A DNA stretch of 64,000 bases from Fonsecaea monophora (lineage: Eukaryota > Ascomycota > Eurotiomycetes > Chaetothyriales > Herpotrichiellaceae), in the NCBI RefSeq assembly GCF_001642475.1, contig NW_019173938.1, positions 124,001 through 188,000 of the forward strand, given 5' to 3'. This document shows positions 1 through 11,216 of this stretch, one piece after another. Every line of letters starts with the position of its first letter. Position 1 is the stretch's first letter. A program made the position numbers and the translations under genes. The notes beneath the pieces were generated by a model. That model did no database searches, was not told the DNA's origin, and saw nothing but the letters and a program-made list of their open reading frames with translations.

Positions 1-201
1 GTCGCTCGATGATACATCGAGCACAGTGCCGACAACCTCAACCCCCTGACTTTGTAGCTCGCTGACCACTTTGTTCAAAGCATCCTTCTGGATATCAGCC
101 AATGCTAGTTTGGCTCCTCTCTCGGCGAGCAGTTTTGTGAGGGCTAATGCAATGCCAGATGCGGCACCCGTCACGGAGACTACTTTTCCTTTCAAAGACA
201 T
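1..201 (-). CDS. Short-chain dehydrogenase/reductase, N-terminal part (runs off the left edge)
   Basis: The ATG at 201 opens a frame that stays open to base 1 (67 codons). It begins with a Rossmann strand and a TGAASGIA nucleotide-binding turn, a variant of the SDR consensus TGxxxGIG in which the last Gly is Ala. The next part holds the LALAD strand end typical of NAD(P)-binding SDRs, where an acidic residue after the second strand favours NAD(H). The catalytic Tyr-Lys lies outside the window. It is transcribed in the same direction as the acyl-CoA carboxylase gene behind it. In the context of this catabolic block it could oxidise an alcohol or a 3-hydroxyacyl intermediate, but the substrate cannot be read from the sequence. 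Confidence 0.75.
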   Translation of the reverse strand, partial: MSLKGKVVSVTGAASGIALALTKLLAERGAKLALADIQKDALNKVVSELQSQGVEVVGTVLDVSSSD

Positions 202-771
202 TTTGCTGTAATTTACTAAGATTGCATGAAGACGTGGAACAGTGGTTGGGCGGGCTTTCCCCAGCCAGCCAGTATACACAGCAAGATTAAGTATTCGTCA
301 TATGGCCGGTAAATTGATGATCGAGGGGTGCCCGACACGGCTAGCACCCATCCTACCACGAACAAGAGACGGGTGGTGGTGATCGATCTATTTCCGCGAG
401 CGGCATGCACCCGCTCACGTGCACAGTGGAATAGGTCTAGCAAGATCTTTTCAGGAACGGGGCTCAACCGAGGCCCTGTAAGCTAACGCATTATCTGAGT
501 TGGACCTGAATCGTACTCTTATTTCTGAACCACACGTACAACATGGGCCACGACAGACCTTACATTGATGACAAAATATCGTCAAGGGGGTTTGAGGTTG
601 TTATCATGGTGGAGAGGATGAAGATAGCGATGGATATTTTGAACGCTTGTGTGCAGTAGAGTTTGTCCGGTTGCAAAAGGCGAGTGCCGCTGGCGAAGAA
701 ACGATAATATGCCCTATTGAGATGTACACAAGCGCCATCTATGATCAACCGTCCGTAATACAGCAGGGATT
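202..771. other. Intergenic: promoter side of the partial SDR, 3' side of the carboxylase
   Basis: About 570 bases between two minus-strand genes. It should hold the 3' UTR of the carboxylase and the promoter of the SDR. I see no convincing reading frame, repeat or CGGAAAA element here. Confidence 0.5.
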
Positions 772-2947
772 TTACATCCTGGCCAGCGAGGCAAAGCTCT
801 TGCTCCCCCGGACCTCCTCCAGCTTGACAACGTCCAAACACATCCCTAGCACATCCCTCGTGTCTCTGGGATCAATGACCCCGTCGTCCAACATCACGCC
901 ACTCGTCGTGTAGCACTCACTGTCGCGCTGGACGTCGTTGCGGAAGCGGTCGACCTCTTTCCGGATCTTGGCCATGTCGACTTTCCCTTTCCTCTTCGCG
1001 CTGGACACTTGGACGGTTTCCATCACTCCAGAAAGCTGGTCGGGCCCCATCACGCTGCACCGCCCCGTGGGCCAGGTGAAGATGAACCGCGGTCGATATG
1101 CGCGGCCGCACATGGCGTAGTTACCCGCTCCGTAAGAGGCGCCTAGGATGACAGAGATGTGCGGCACGGTCGAGCAGCTGACGGCCGAGACGAGCTGGGC
1201 GCCTTTCTTGATGATGCCGGCATGTTCGGCCTTGGTGCCGACCATGAAGCCGGTGACGTTGTGGAGGAAGATGATGGGTATGTTCCTGAGACAACCCAGT
1301 CGTGAGATGAGAAGCTCATGGAGCAATAGCGGACAGGGTTGGCGGGAGTTGGACTTACTGTTGGTTACATAGGCGGATAAACTGGGCGGCTTTTGACGCC
1401 TCGTCGGGATTGATGATGGGGGTTTGATTGGCTATGATACCTGCAGTGTGTCCTGTGCATCCAATACTCAGTATCCCACATGTGCAGGGCTTCTTTGGAG
1501 TGAGTCGAACTTCAAAGACGACATTCACGTCTTACCTGTAATACTTGCCCATGCAGTGATGATGTTCTTCCCGTAGGTGGGCTTGAAGTTAGATAGCCGG
1601 GAGTCGTCCACGATCCGTAGTAGTACTTCAGACATATCGAACGGCTTGCGGATGTCTGGGTTCACAATCGAGAAAATGTCGTCTGCTGAATATCGTGGCG
1701 GGAGGACCGGATTTTGAGCCAGCGATAAGGATCTGGGCCGCCTGTCGAGGGTGCCGACCCATTCCCTCGCTTTCTGTATGGCATCGAACCTGGAGATCGA
1801 TCCCATCAGCATCTGAATACGACGGATAAACTTCCGTTCGTTGCACATCTTACTCGTCTGAGGCAATTTGGTCCGCGAGCCCAGTGACGGTACCGTGAAC
1901 CCTTGCGCCGCCTAGATCTTCGGCGTCCACCGTCTCCCCCGTTGCCATCTTGACCAGAGGAGGTCCACCAAGGAACACTTGGGCTTGATCTTCGACGAAG
2001 ATCGTGTAGTCGGAGAGGGCTGGATGATAGGCTCCACCAGCGGTCGAAGAGCCAAATACAATTGCACACGACGGGCGCCCACGTTGACTTCGCAGAGACA
2101 GGTCACGAAACAACTCCCCTCCTTTGTGGAAGACACGGAACTGTTGCGGCAAGAAAACACCGGCCTGTGGCACTTGAGTGTTAGCGTGGTCAGTCATAAA
2201 AGGTGCCACTTTGAAGCTCACCGATTGCACGAGCGATATCAGTGGCAGGTCATTTTCCAGCCCGATCTCCATGATACGGCTTTGCTTGACAACTAGGCAG
2301 GTAGACTCAGCCAACGATGGCCCCTTTCCTTCTCCATGGCGCAGGTTCGTCTCTCACCTGTAATCTCGTTCCAAGCACCACCACTCTGGGTCGGAATGTG
2401 TGACATTATCAAACATAGTGAGCCACTGCGAGGTTGAATCAGTCATTGAGAGTCGCTTAAGACCGGGTGACTCCGAACTTGACGCTGCCAATCCCTGCTA
2501 TCAGGTTTGCGCAATGGTTGGAAGTCTCGACACCAACCCCTGCAAAGCTCCCCAGCTCCAAAAACGGCGACTCCGGATCAAGCAGCAGCGCGATTCTGTC
2601 ACGAGCTACGCAGATAGCGCGTCAGCGGAAGACAATTGGCCACCCAACGTACTCGTAGGCAAGCTGTAAGCGGAATAATGAAAGGTTTACTAACAGAGTA
2701 ATTGTCCGCGGTCATTGTGTCTGCGGAGGTTTTCATCGTCGCCTTCCCGGCTGACTTTCTCCAATATTGTTTCGAATCTCTCTAGAACGGGTTTCCAGTT
2801 TTCGGCATTTTGCTGGTACTGTGCAGCACTCAGGTCCAGCTTCGAGCGAATGACTGGGAACAGGGTTGTTTGCGGCGACATCTCGTTGTGTTGTGAGAGA
2901 ACAGGGGATAGATTGTCGCTGATTGTACTTTGTGAGGGAAGATGCAA
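772..2947 (-). CDS. Acyl-CoA carboxylase carboxyltransferase (beta) subunit, MccB/AtuC/LiuB-like
   Basis: Eight exons read from 2947: 2947-2695, 2605-2464, 2425-2358, 2292-2222, 2164-1854, 1789-1536, 1440-1359 and 1285-772. They sum to 1695 nt (564 aa), the usual size for 3-methylcrotonyl-CoA carboxylase beta chains. Family landmarks appear in order: RGQLL near the N-terminus, ARDRIALLLDPESPFLELG-type start of the fold (first residue altered by the splice), SGGAWNE, FGSSTAGGAYHPALSDY, VFLGGPPLVKMATGE, YGASYGAGNYAMCGRAY-type CoA/biotin site (read here as LGASYGAGNYAMCGRAY), and DDGVIDPRDTRDVLG near the end. The family transfers CO2 from carboxybiotin to a branched enoyl-CoA. A downstream ATG at 2881 is an alternative start. 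One predicted intron is only 38 nt, and the 57-nt intron 2165-2221 has no stop in frame. No biotin-carboxylase partner is in the window. Whether the substrate is 3-methylcrotonyl-, geranyl- or another CoA ester is not visible. Confidence 0.88.
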
Positions 2948-3801
2948 GTCCTAACCACGTACGTTACGTACCTCGGTTAAAAGATGCTGGATCAGGACAG
3001 CTGGGCGGGTCCGCTCTGGGGGCTCTCAATGGCTCGTCGCGGTCGGGGAGCCGTGCCCACCATAGAATCCCAAACCCAACCCGGAATGTATCAAACCGAG
3101 GTGAAGGTCGCGGGCCTGGGATTTCTAAATCACAACATATTCCAATTAATTAGTGGTAACAACATAGCATCTGCACGCTCAAACATAATCACCACCTCTA
3201 GATCAGAATCGACAAACATTTTCTATTGAAGGTCCCCAATTTGGGGGCTTGACTAGCTAATGCCGCCAATCCAAGCTCTGCTGAAACACCGTAATACGAG
3301 GTAGACCAGACAGTAGCCAAGATAATCTTCCATCTTCCAAATCTTCACAGACTTGAATGCCAACTTGGAAAATTCACATTCTTCTCCTGTAAACCTCTGA
3401 GACAGATGGAGTGGCTCGTCGATCACGTGCCCGACCTTCTTCTATGCCAAGACGGCCGTAAATAGCCGGTTGACTGGCCAATAGGAGTTGGCTTTTCCGC
3501 TACGGCCTCCTGAATGCCTAGCCTTGTACCACGACGTCCGATATTCGAGGCAGAAGCCACGACAACAAGGGTTGGCTAGCCGCGATGAGAGAGCCCGAAG
3601 GACGGTGCTCTAACTCTCCCTCTGACTGACCTCTGGACATGAAGTAACTCCTTTTGTAACACCGACCGCGCCAATGTCACTGGATGATTGATCCCGAGAA
3701 GTCTTGAATTCTTGTAGAAGCAGTTGTCTCGCGGCTGTCTTATCTAATATCTCTAGAGCTCTGATTTGTCTAATACCGAGAGTGACTCATCCATCGTCTG
3801 G
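2948..3801. other. Intergenic: carboxylase promoter and cyclase 3' side
   Basis: About 850 bases. It should contain the promoter of the carboxylase (to the left) and the 3' end of the cyclase gene (to the right). The only marked element is a minus-strand CGGAAAA at 3493-3499. I see no coding frame with family resemblance. Confidence 0.5.
3493..3499 (-). promoter_or_regulatory. CGGAAAA element upstream of the carboxylase gene
   Basis: The plus strand reads TTTTCCG, so the element faces the carboxylase start about 550 bases away. The same heptamer occurs in seven other promoter regions of the block. A CGG half-site would suit a Zn2Cys6 regulator. Function is inferred only. Confidence 0.3.
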
Positions 3802-5047
3802 TTAAAAGACTGCCAGAGCGTTAGGCGGAGAAGCCACACCACCCTTCACGTTCAACGGGGCACTCGTGACGAAAAAGGTCCAGCGCTTCAGACTCTGACA
3901 TTTCTGTGCAAGAGCTTCAAGGTCCCACATCTCTCCAATCGGCATCCCCCACCATACTAGCAAGTAGTCATGTAGAGCTGGAGTCGGTTGTCAGTGAGCA
4001 GCCCTTTGAGACTAAGGGGTTGGATACTCACCATAACTCTTCGCGAACGGCTGCGTCTCAAAGGCGACCGCGTCTCCTGCTACGGCGGAAAAGTGGTTAT
4101 CCCATAGCCACCGCACCATGTCTTCCGAAGCTTCAGTGCCGATTGTATTTGAGGACCGCATGAGCGCGTTTCGTTCCTCATCGTTAGCACACTTGTTGTA
4201 GGCCTGTATCAAACCCGTCCGCAGGATCAAGATGTCCCCGTGCTTCAGTTGGACATTTTCTTCCGCTAGAATCTGTTTTATCACCTCGAGCGATATGACC
4301 TGCGACGTTGCCGGTTTTATCTCGACTCCATTTCTTCCCGCCCACGACGCAAAGTCAACAAGAACTCCACGCCCGATGACACCTCCGCGCTCGCTCCAAG
4401 CTTTCCTTGTCAGAAGGCACATAGGCCATGAGAAGGTGTACACACTTACAGTGGATACTCAATTCTTCTGTCCCTAGAATATCATCGTGAAGGATTCCAT
4501 TGTAGTGTTGTTTCGTCGTCGCATGGCCCCAATGCCCTGAGTCTTGTCAAGATCTGTCATTCAACTGGTGGAGGGATTGTGACTGACTAAAGCCATCCCA
4601 CTGCGAACTCGACTGAGTGTTGAAATGCACAATGTCATCGAAGCAGCAAATTGGCATGTTATGCTCTTTGCCGACATCTTTGATCGAATGGTGGAATTTC
4701 TCTCGATAAAAGGGTGAAGGTGGGTTTTCCAGTCCCCAACTAGCAGCGTAGGAAATGAGAATTAGTGCATGCCCGATTTTCGTATACCCATTATCACCGT
4801 CGACGTACTTCAAAGCAACGCTCTCGCCTGTTCTGATCTCTTTAGACGCCTCCAGCACAACGCTTGGTGTGAGGATGTTCAGTGTCCCAACTTGATCCTT
4901 CACGCCGTCCTTATCGAAGATGCCCTAGTACCAATTCAGAGTCGAAGATCGCCAGCCAAGAGAGCGTGTACCGACCCATGCACAGCCCTTTGGAGTGCCC
5001 GGAACAGGGGGGAGTTGGTCAAAGGAAGGGAGAGCTCCAAGAGGCAT
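3802..5047 (-). CDS. Cyclase-family (kynurenine formamidase-like) metal-dependent hydrolase
   Basis: Five exons read from 5047: 5047-4976, 4924-4588, 4536-4450, 4400-4032 and 3977-3802, total 1041 nt (346 aa). The product resembles fungal putative cyclases of Pfam PF04199. It shows DQVGTLNILTP near the N-terminus, FNTQSSSQWDGF, a spliced GxxHWGH, HYNGILHDD, ERGGVIGRGVLVDF, GDILILRTG, FSAVAGDAVAFE, and a C-terminal WGMPIGEMWDLEAL followed by TSAPLNVKGGVASPPNALAVF. Members hydrolyse amide, ester or lactone bonds with a metal held by conserved His and Asp residues, some of them in the rebuilt HWGH and GVLVDF regions. The gene is divergent from the dioxygenase, with a 489-base shared promoter. 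In this block it could open a lactone or cyclic intermediate; this is inference. No signal peptide is seen. Confidence 0.85.
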
Positions 5048-5536
5048 GGTGAAGGCACTGCTGGCTTGCTTGATGTTTGATTGCTAAAGTGAGTATCGAG
5101 CTCTCGATCACTCGGTACTGCACAGATACACTACATCTAAGCACTGTGGGACATTATACGTGCAGGTCACCTGGTCACAAACTGACCATTGAAACGCCTG
5201 CGGAAAAGACATTGCCGACCGGACAGGGGTGACTGGCCGGTGCATGTCAACCGGGAGCGTCTCCAATCAGCCAATGGTCATGACATCCCCGTATAATTCT
5301 AGACAAATCAACATGTTGGATGTTTAGGTAAGACTGACCGGTAACGAGTCGGCTGCTGGAAGATTGAAGCCGAGGATAACTGACTCCTCAAGTTGGATAA
5401 ATATGAAAGGGATGATTGAAGCGGCGAGCCTCATTCTGATGAAACAACAGGTAATTCCATCACACACGCTTGTCTTAACACCATCAAAAATCATTGTCGT
5501 TTTGGAATCTTTGTTCTGGCGCAACGCCCCACGGAA
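5048..5536. promoter_or_regulatory. Divergent promoter between cyclase and TfdA-like dioxygenase genes
   Basis: A 489-base divergent intergenic region. It holds a CGG-N11-CCG dyad at 5201-5217, about 155 bases from the cyclase start and 336 from the dioxygenase start. Further CCGG-rich words follow at about 5214-5255. Confidence 0.5.
5201..5217 (+). promoter_or_regulatory. CGG-N11-CCG dyad with CGGAAAA core
   Basis: CGG at 5201-5203, A4 at 5204-5207, CATTG at 5210-5214 and CCG at 5215-5217. The same arrangement, with only two differing spacer bases, is found at 23704-23720. CGG-N11-CCG is the spacing known for Gal4-type Zn2Cys6 dimers. Binding here is inferred. Confidence 0.45.
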
Positions 5537-6508
5537 ATGGCTGCCCAAAGCAAGATCAATGTCCAACCCCTCCATCCAACCTTCGCTGCCGAGGTCTCCG
5601 GAATCGACTTCAGCAAGCCAGTGCCCCCGGAGGTGATCTCCCAAGTTCAGGATGCCATCGACAAGTACGGTGTGCTTGTCTTTCGTAACGCAAATCTAGA
5701 CGACGATGCCCACGTGGCATTCGCGCAGTCATTCGGGGAGCTCGAGCCCACCCCAGCTGCCAGCCTGGGCGTCAAAACCCGCCTGCCCAGTCCGTATATC
5801 GGGGACCTCTCCAACCTCGACCACGGTAACAACTTGAAGTTGTTCGAGGATAAGATGTCTCGTCTCTTCGCTAAGGGTAACGAGCTATGGCACGCCGATA
5901 TGCAATACCACCCCCGACGGTGCAAATACTCGACCTTGCGCGCCGTGAAGCTCCCTCCCAAGGGAACCGGCGGTGAAACGCTCTACGCCGACTCTCGAGC
6001 AGCCTACGACGATCTCAGCCCGGAAATGAAGGACAAGATTGAAAACCTCGTTGCTTATTGCTCCCTTCTTCACAATCGACGAGTGGCGGCTCCGGAGCTA
6101 TACAAGGGCGTCGACGTCTGGGACTGGCCTAACGCCAAGTACAAGCTGGTATACCCGCACGAGGGAACAGGACGGAAGAATCTCTACGTCACTAGTTATA
6201 TGCACAAGATAGAGGGTATGTCACAGGAGGAGAGCGACAAGTTGCTTGACGAATTGAGAGCACATGCGACCCAAGACAAGTATGTGCACACAGTGTTTTG
6301 GGAAAACGATGGTGACATGGTCATGTGGGACAACACCGCAGTGCTGCACCGGGCAACCGATGGCTCGGGGTACATTGGGAAATACGTTCGAGATGTCCGT
6401 CGCACCAGCTGCTTCGACAGTGGAAAGTATGCGTGGGGCGAGAATGATCCCAACAACCCCTGGATCATCAAGCTGCCCAAGGACCCCCTCGCTGCTTCGG
6501 TGGCGTGA
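5537..6508 (+). CDS. TfdA/TauD-family Fe(II)/2-oxoglutarate dioxygenase
   Basis: A single-exon gene of 323 aa, the usual length for alpha-ketoglutarate-dependent 2,4-D or taurine dioxygenase-like proteins. The metal triad is visible: WHAD gives His119 and Asp121, and the distal His271 lies in the AVLHRATD motif. Arg285 and Arg288 in RDVRRTS are candidates for the 2-oxoglutarate carboxylate anchor. The early GIDFSKP and YGVLVFRN segments also match the family. The enzyme couples oxidative decarboxylation of 2-oxoglutarate to hydroxylation of a substrate, sometimes leading to ether or C-S cleavage. It should be cytosolic, since no signal or membrane segment is seen. It is divergent from the cyclase and followed on the same strand by an MFS pump. 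The substrate is unknown. Confidence 0.92.
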   Translation: MAAQSKINVQPLHPTFAAEVSGIDFSKPVPPEVISQVQDAIDKYGVLVFRNANLDDDAHVAFAQSFGELEPTPAASLGVKTRLPSPYIGDLSNLDHGNNLKLFEDKMSRLFAKGNELWHADMQYHPRRCKYSTLRAVKLPPKGTGGETLYADSRAAYDDLSPEMKDKIENLVAYCSLLHNRRVAAPELYKGVDVWDWPNAKYKLVYPHEGTGRKNLYVTSYMHKIEGMSQEESDKLLDELRAHATQDKYVHTVFWENDGDMVMWDNTAVLHRATDGSGYIGKYVRDVRRTSCFDSGKYAWGENDPNNPWIIKLPKDPLAASVA

Positions 6509-7143
6509 ATGGATTGACACTGTAACTATCGTACGAATAATTGAACATCTCTCCCTTGGAACGTTTTTACAAAAATGATATCGTCTTGATTTGCGTGAGG
6601 AGGAGGACAATGAACAGGATACCGTGGATTATGGACGTTACAGTCAAAAGACATCTGGAATTGTATATGGTCTAGTTCGGATGCATTGTGATGCCATGGG
6701 TGGCCAGTTGACCAGTCCACCTTGCGACCTACTCAGCCATCCCCCTTACGGGCATCAAAAGAGAAGACCTACCTCCAGATTGCCGCCGACATCGTATTCT
6801 GTGCCCCTGTCCAAATGCTCCCCCACGCAACGTCGGCTTCCAGTCTTACCGAAAGGGGACGGGTACCCCAGACTCTCCCGGCCGTGATTTCGGCTAAGCC
6901 AATGCTTGTCAGGCACGTTGGCGTTTGCCTTATCGAAAGTCCTCGTTTAGGGGTCTAGACCTGAACGTCCACGCGGAGCTCCACGGGGAAATTTGACGCT
7001 ACCGGGAAATAGAACCGAGCTCCCGAGTCCTTGGGTATACAAATTAGAAGCAACAAGTATCTGAGGCTGTCCACCCCGACCCCGGATTTTCAGAGGAACG
7101 TGGCCTTGTTTTAGTTTCTCTTCCATCCAGTATCACTGCAGTC
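6509..7143. other. Intergenic: MFS 1 promoter
   Basis: 635 bases between two plus-strand genes. No CGGAAAA element, but CCGGGAAAT at about 7002 is a relaxed version. A TATACAAA box lies near 7035, about 110 bases before the MFS start. No coding frame supported. Confidence 0.45.
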
Positions 7144-9235
7144 ATGGCTAGTGACACCACTGCGAACACGATGAACGAAAAGGTCGACGACGTGAGGGTC
7201 GAGGAGGCATCGTCTTCTCCGAATGAGCTCTCCGTCTCAGGTCCTCATCCACACCACGTAGAGCATGCGCCGGCCGAGTATATCAATGGCAAACCATACT
7301 GGCAGACAAGCCTCTTTCTGGGTTCTTTCTGGGCCATCGGCCTCGGTGTCCTTGCCTGCTATGCTGGCTTTGCCATGCCTGCAAACACCCTCCCGCTGAT
7401 CAACGAAGATATTGGTGAGAACTCTCCTTCCCACCCTTGTTTACTTTGGCCTCTTTACTAACGCACCTCAAAGGTCCCAGCGCTGATATCAACTGGGTCT
7501 CCCTCTGCTGGACATTAACCGTTGCTATCGGCTATACTCTCGTTGGAAGACTCAGCGATATCTTTGGGAGGAGGTACTTCTTCATTGGAGGTGCCGCCCT
7601 GGGCTTGATTGGAAGTATCGTGGCCGCCACGGCGAAGACGGTGAACCAATTGATCGGCGCGACCGTCTTGATCGGATTGGCAGCCTCGTCTCAGATCTCC
7701 TTCACCTATGTGACGGGCGAGCTCGTCCCGGTCAGACATCGCTTTATCGTCAATGGTCTGGTCAACGCCGTCAACATGCCAATTGGTGTCTTTGGCCCTG
7801 TGATCGCCCGTGCATTTATACTCCATACTTCAGCGGGCTGGAGATGGAACTATTATCTCACCATCATCTTGAGTGAGGACTGACACTCTCTTTTACCAAG
7901 TTCCCCCAACTGACAGAGAGTCTAGACGCGCTGTCCCTCATTCTATGGGCTCTGTTCTACTATCCCCCTGATTTCGCCCATCTCCACCGTGTCCGTTCTC
8001 GCTGGCAAGAGATCAAGAGTATCGACTATGTCGGCGTCGTTCTCTTCTCGGGAGGATTGCTGCTGTTCTTGATGGGTTTGTCGTGGGGAGGAGGACAATA
8101 TCCATGGAAATCCGCACATGTCATTGCCACGATAGTCGTTGGATTCTTGACCCTAGTGGCCTTTGTATTATACGGTACTCATTATCTTCCACTGCAAGGA
8201 TCGAACCCCACTGACCACAGGCAGAAATGTACTCTGGAGTCTACCGGCCCCTGGTGCCGATGCATATCTTCAGGGACTTCCAGTACGATATGATTGTCGT
8301 CCTGACGACAGTTGGCGGCATGATTTATTATTCCATGACTGGTAGGGCTGTCCCAGAGATCTCGTCTAGCGAGGAAGCTGACTTCAAAATAGTGATTTAC
8401 CCGGTCAGTCTCGGCGTCTTCTTTTCGAGTGACCCGATGACGGTTGGCTGGCTTTCCTGCGCCGTGGGCGGCGGGACACTGGCCGGACAAGTCATTGGCG
8501 GCCTCCTCGCGATGCGTATCGGCTACATCAAGTACCAGATGATCTTTACGACACTATTTATGGCAGCGTTTATTGGTGGGTTGGCAGCGCAGACGAAAGA
8601 TACCCAAGCGTGAGTTTCACCCCTGTCCTAACTGAAACATACACAGATACTGACTCCATCCCAGCCTGTCGAGTGCCTTTGCAACTCTCGGATCCTTTGG
8701 TGTCGGATACATCGAGATCCTCGCGGCCACGGCGGCAACATTCGTGATCAAGGACCAGAAACAGATGGGCACGCCCAACGGCATCTTTGGCAGCATCCGG
8801 AGTGCCGGTGGCGTCCTCGCAACAACCATATACCTGACGATCCTGACGAACCGCATGGCGACCAACACGACGAACATCGTCGTCCCTGCGGTCCTCGAGG
8901 CGGGACTCCCACAATCGTCTCTCGAGCAGTTCTTGACGGCGCTGAACAGCGGGATTGCTTCAGCAATTGCCGCCGTGCCGGGGGTCACCGAGAGGATCAT
9001 CCTCGCGGGCTCAAGCGCATTGCTCGAGTCATATACGGACGCGTTTCAAAAGGTGTTCCTGGCCAGCATCGCATTTGGCGTGCTCTCGGTCATGGCCGCG
9101 GTAGCCATCAGGCCGTTCACCAAAGAGGAGCTCGCAGGGACCATCATCTTTCATTTGGGCGAGAACAAGACGCATCCACCGGCGGCTGGGGTCGTGGAGT
9201 CTCAGGAGGATGAGAATGAGGCGCCTCTTGATTGA
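7144..9235 (+). CDS. TRI12-type MFS transporter 1
   Basis: Six exons: 7144-7414, 7474-7872, 7926-8174, 8225-8341, 8393-8609 and 8665-9235, total 1824 nt (607 aa). The product fits the fungal TRI12/siderophore-type drug:H+ antiporter group with about 14 membrane segments. It has a roughly 55-residue polar N-terminus, a first helix ending in AMPANTLPLINEDIG, then the MFS signature GRLSDIFGRRYFF after the second helix, and the spacer NQLIGATVLIG. A long acidic C-terminal tail ends in EDENEAPLD. It likely exports or imports a small organic compound across the plasma membrane. It is one of three paralogues in the window (also 16346 and 43485). Exons 2-5 match MFS 3 or MFS 2 in length (399, 249, 117 and 217 nt). 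It lacks the last intron that the other two have. Confidence 0.9.
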
Positions 9236-10016
9236 AGAGGGAGGCTTCCACCGCGCAGCCAATTGGACCTTAGAGAGCTTAGCCTTGAGATTAGATCCAG
9301 TTGAATGTTGGCCGTAAGTCTATAGTCTTGTTCGATTAAATCAGGATCTTTCAGAAGGAAGACCCTACCGCATGCTCAGCGACTGGCGATATGTTACCTA
9401 CTTCAAAAGTACAGGTCTGAGAGGACCCTGTGGGAGATCGAAGGTGACCCTTAATTACTATAGTTGAAAGCTGTCCAGGAAGAGAGTTCTTCACACATGC
9501 TTACCGGCCATAGACTTGTTGATCCGTTTCGTTAAGCGCCACCTTGACTTCTATTTACAGTAAAGAATTGTGAATGCGTAAAGACACGTAGAGATTTCTT
9601 GCCAATGCTTCGGAGTTCCAAGGCCAAGCGCTGCCCTGCTACAATTGCGATCCAATTGCGACATGTGGAAGTCATCCTACAAGTGCAGCTAGGATATCTA
9701 ACGAAACGATGATCCTTGTCGGTGCGAGATACGGTTTGCAGACCTGAGCTCGATACCCTAGAAGACATAGACAGGGGTTCGGTACCACGTATTTCCCTCC
9801 CAGACCGTTATGCCTCTTCCCGCACACATGTTTGATGCTACGGATTTTGCTTGCCGTCCTTTTCCGGCGCCGCATCAGGACTCCACTACGGAGAAATGTG
9901 GAGTATCAACACCAACCCTTTGTCATGATTCTTCTATGGCCACCTCGGCCGTTCTGTATGCTGGAGCCACATAGACACTTTCAACATCCAGGCACAAAGA
10001 CAGCAGCAGGCCCAGT
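9236..10016. other. Intergenic: promoter of the HSL-type hydrolase
   Basis: 781 bases. It holds a minus-strand CGGAAAA at 9860-9866, about 150 bases before the hydrolase start. No coding frame supported. Confidence 0.45.
9860..9866 (-). promoter_or_regulatory. CGGAAAA element upstream of hydrolase 1
   Basis: The plus strand reads TTTTCCG. On the minus strand a second CGG follows at a short direct-repeat spacing (CGG-N7-CGG). Function is inferred from recurrence in neighbouring promoters. Confidence 0.3.
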
Positions 10017-11216
10017 ATGACGGCGTTCAACTGGGAATACGTTCGTGGCGCACCTATCAAGTTTACCAGGATATGTGCCTTGTACAGCCTCAACGCCGTC
10101 TTGCTCACTCTTCGTCGCCTAGTATCGCCGGCTTCATCTCTCCCCACAAACTATGTCACTGCCTTGAAATCGCTTCTCCTCAAGATCTTCTTCTTGAAGG
10201 ACTACAAGTTCATATACTCGACCCCGCCGGCGGCGTTTGCCGCGTCCAGGCAAATCACAGGTCAAGGCTGGCATGCATACGAAGTCGACTGCAATCCCAA
10301 TCTGGCACTGAGCGATTATGACGCCGTCGTCCTGTACTTCCACGGAGGTGGATATGCCATCGGTGAGCCGATGCAATACTACGAGACGTTCAAACGGTGG
10401 CAGAGGAAGGCTGCTCAGCTTGGGACTCGTCTGGCTATTGTTTCTCTACGTTATCGTAAGACTATATACTCCCCCCTCCTTCGACGATTTCTCTATCTAT
10501 CTGAATGGCTCTTTTGGTAACAAGACCAGCACTCTCGACCGAGCAACCCTACCCGGCACAGCGCAATGCGGCATTAGCAGCTTATCAGCACTTGATACAG
10601 CATGAACACGTATCACCAAGCAAGATCATCCTATGCGGCGACTCTGCGGGAGGTACGACTCTATGACTACTACCCGGTACCCTCTCGTTTTTCGTTTCAG
10701 TTTTAATACTTACAAAAGATCGTTACAGGAAACCTCGTCGCATCCCTACTGGTTTACCTCCGCGACCACGACGACATCCCCCGGCCAGCATGCTCCGTCA
10801 TGATCTCCCCGTGGCTGGATCCGTCGCTGTCCAAGACGGCCAAATCACCCTTTGCGGGAGTCGACTTTGTCTACGGCGACGGGACATGCGAGGGAACGCG
10901 AGGCATGGCCCAATTGATCGCCGGGAAGGACCACAGCCCCAGCGACCCGGAGATCTCGTTGGCCCGGAGCACCGACCTCAAGAGCATCCCGCCACACCTG
11001 TGCTGCTACGGCACCGCCGAAGTGTACCAGGAGGATTCGAAGATGTGGATCGCACAGTGTCTGGCGGACGGCGTCGATGTGACTGAGTACAGTGGCAAAG
11101 GCGCCGTGCACACGTTTGTGCTGGGGGGATTAACCGCGGATGCGAAGCTGGAGGAGGAGGCGGACGGGGTCTTCTTGGACTACATCATCAAACATCTTGC
11201 GTTGAATCGGAGCTAG
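10017..11216 (+). CDS. Alpha/beta hydrolase, hormone-sensitive-lipase type 1
   Basis: Three exons: 10017-10455, 10530-10652 and 10729-11216, total 1050 nt (349 aa). The oxyanion-hole motif HGGG is at residues 109-112 and the nucleophile elbow GDSAG at 183-187 (Ser185). A candidate catalytic His lies in the KGAVHTFVL segment near the C-terminus. The YPLSTEQPYPAQ segment matches the YRLAPE-like region of HSL-family esterases. A mildly hydrophobic N-terminus may be an anchor. The nucleophile elbow spans the second intron, which supports the splice. It likely hydrolyses an ester or lactone and sits tail to tail with flavin monooxygenase 1, so a lactone or ester product of that enzyme class is a reasonable guess. 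Confidence 0.9.

Noticed and set aside
8175..8224. GGATCGAACC, similar to a reversed tRNA B box
   Set aside because: It lies in an intron of MFS 1, and no A box or cloverleaf could be built around it.
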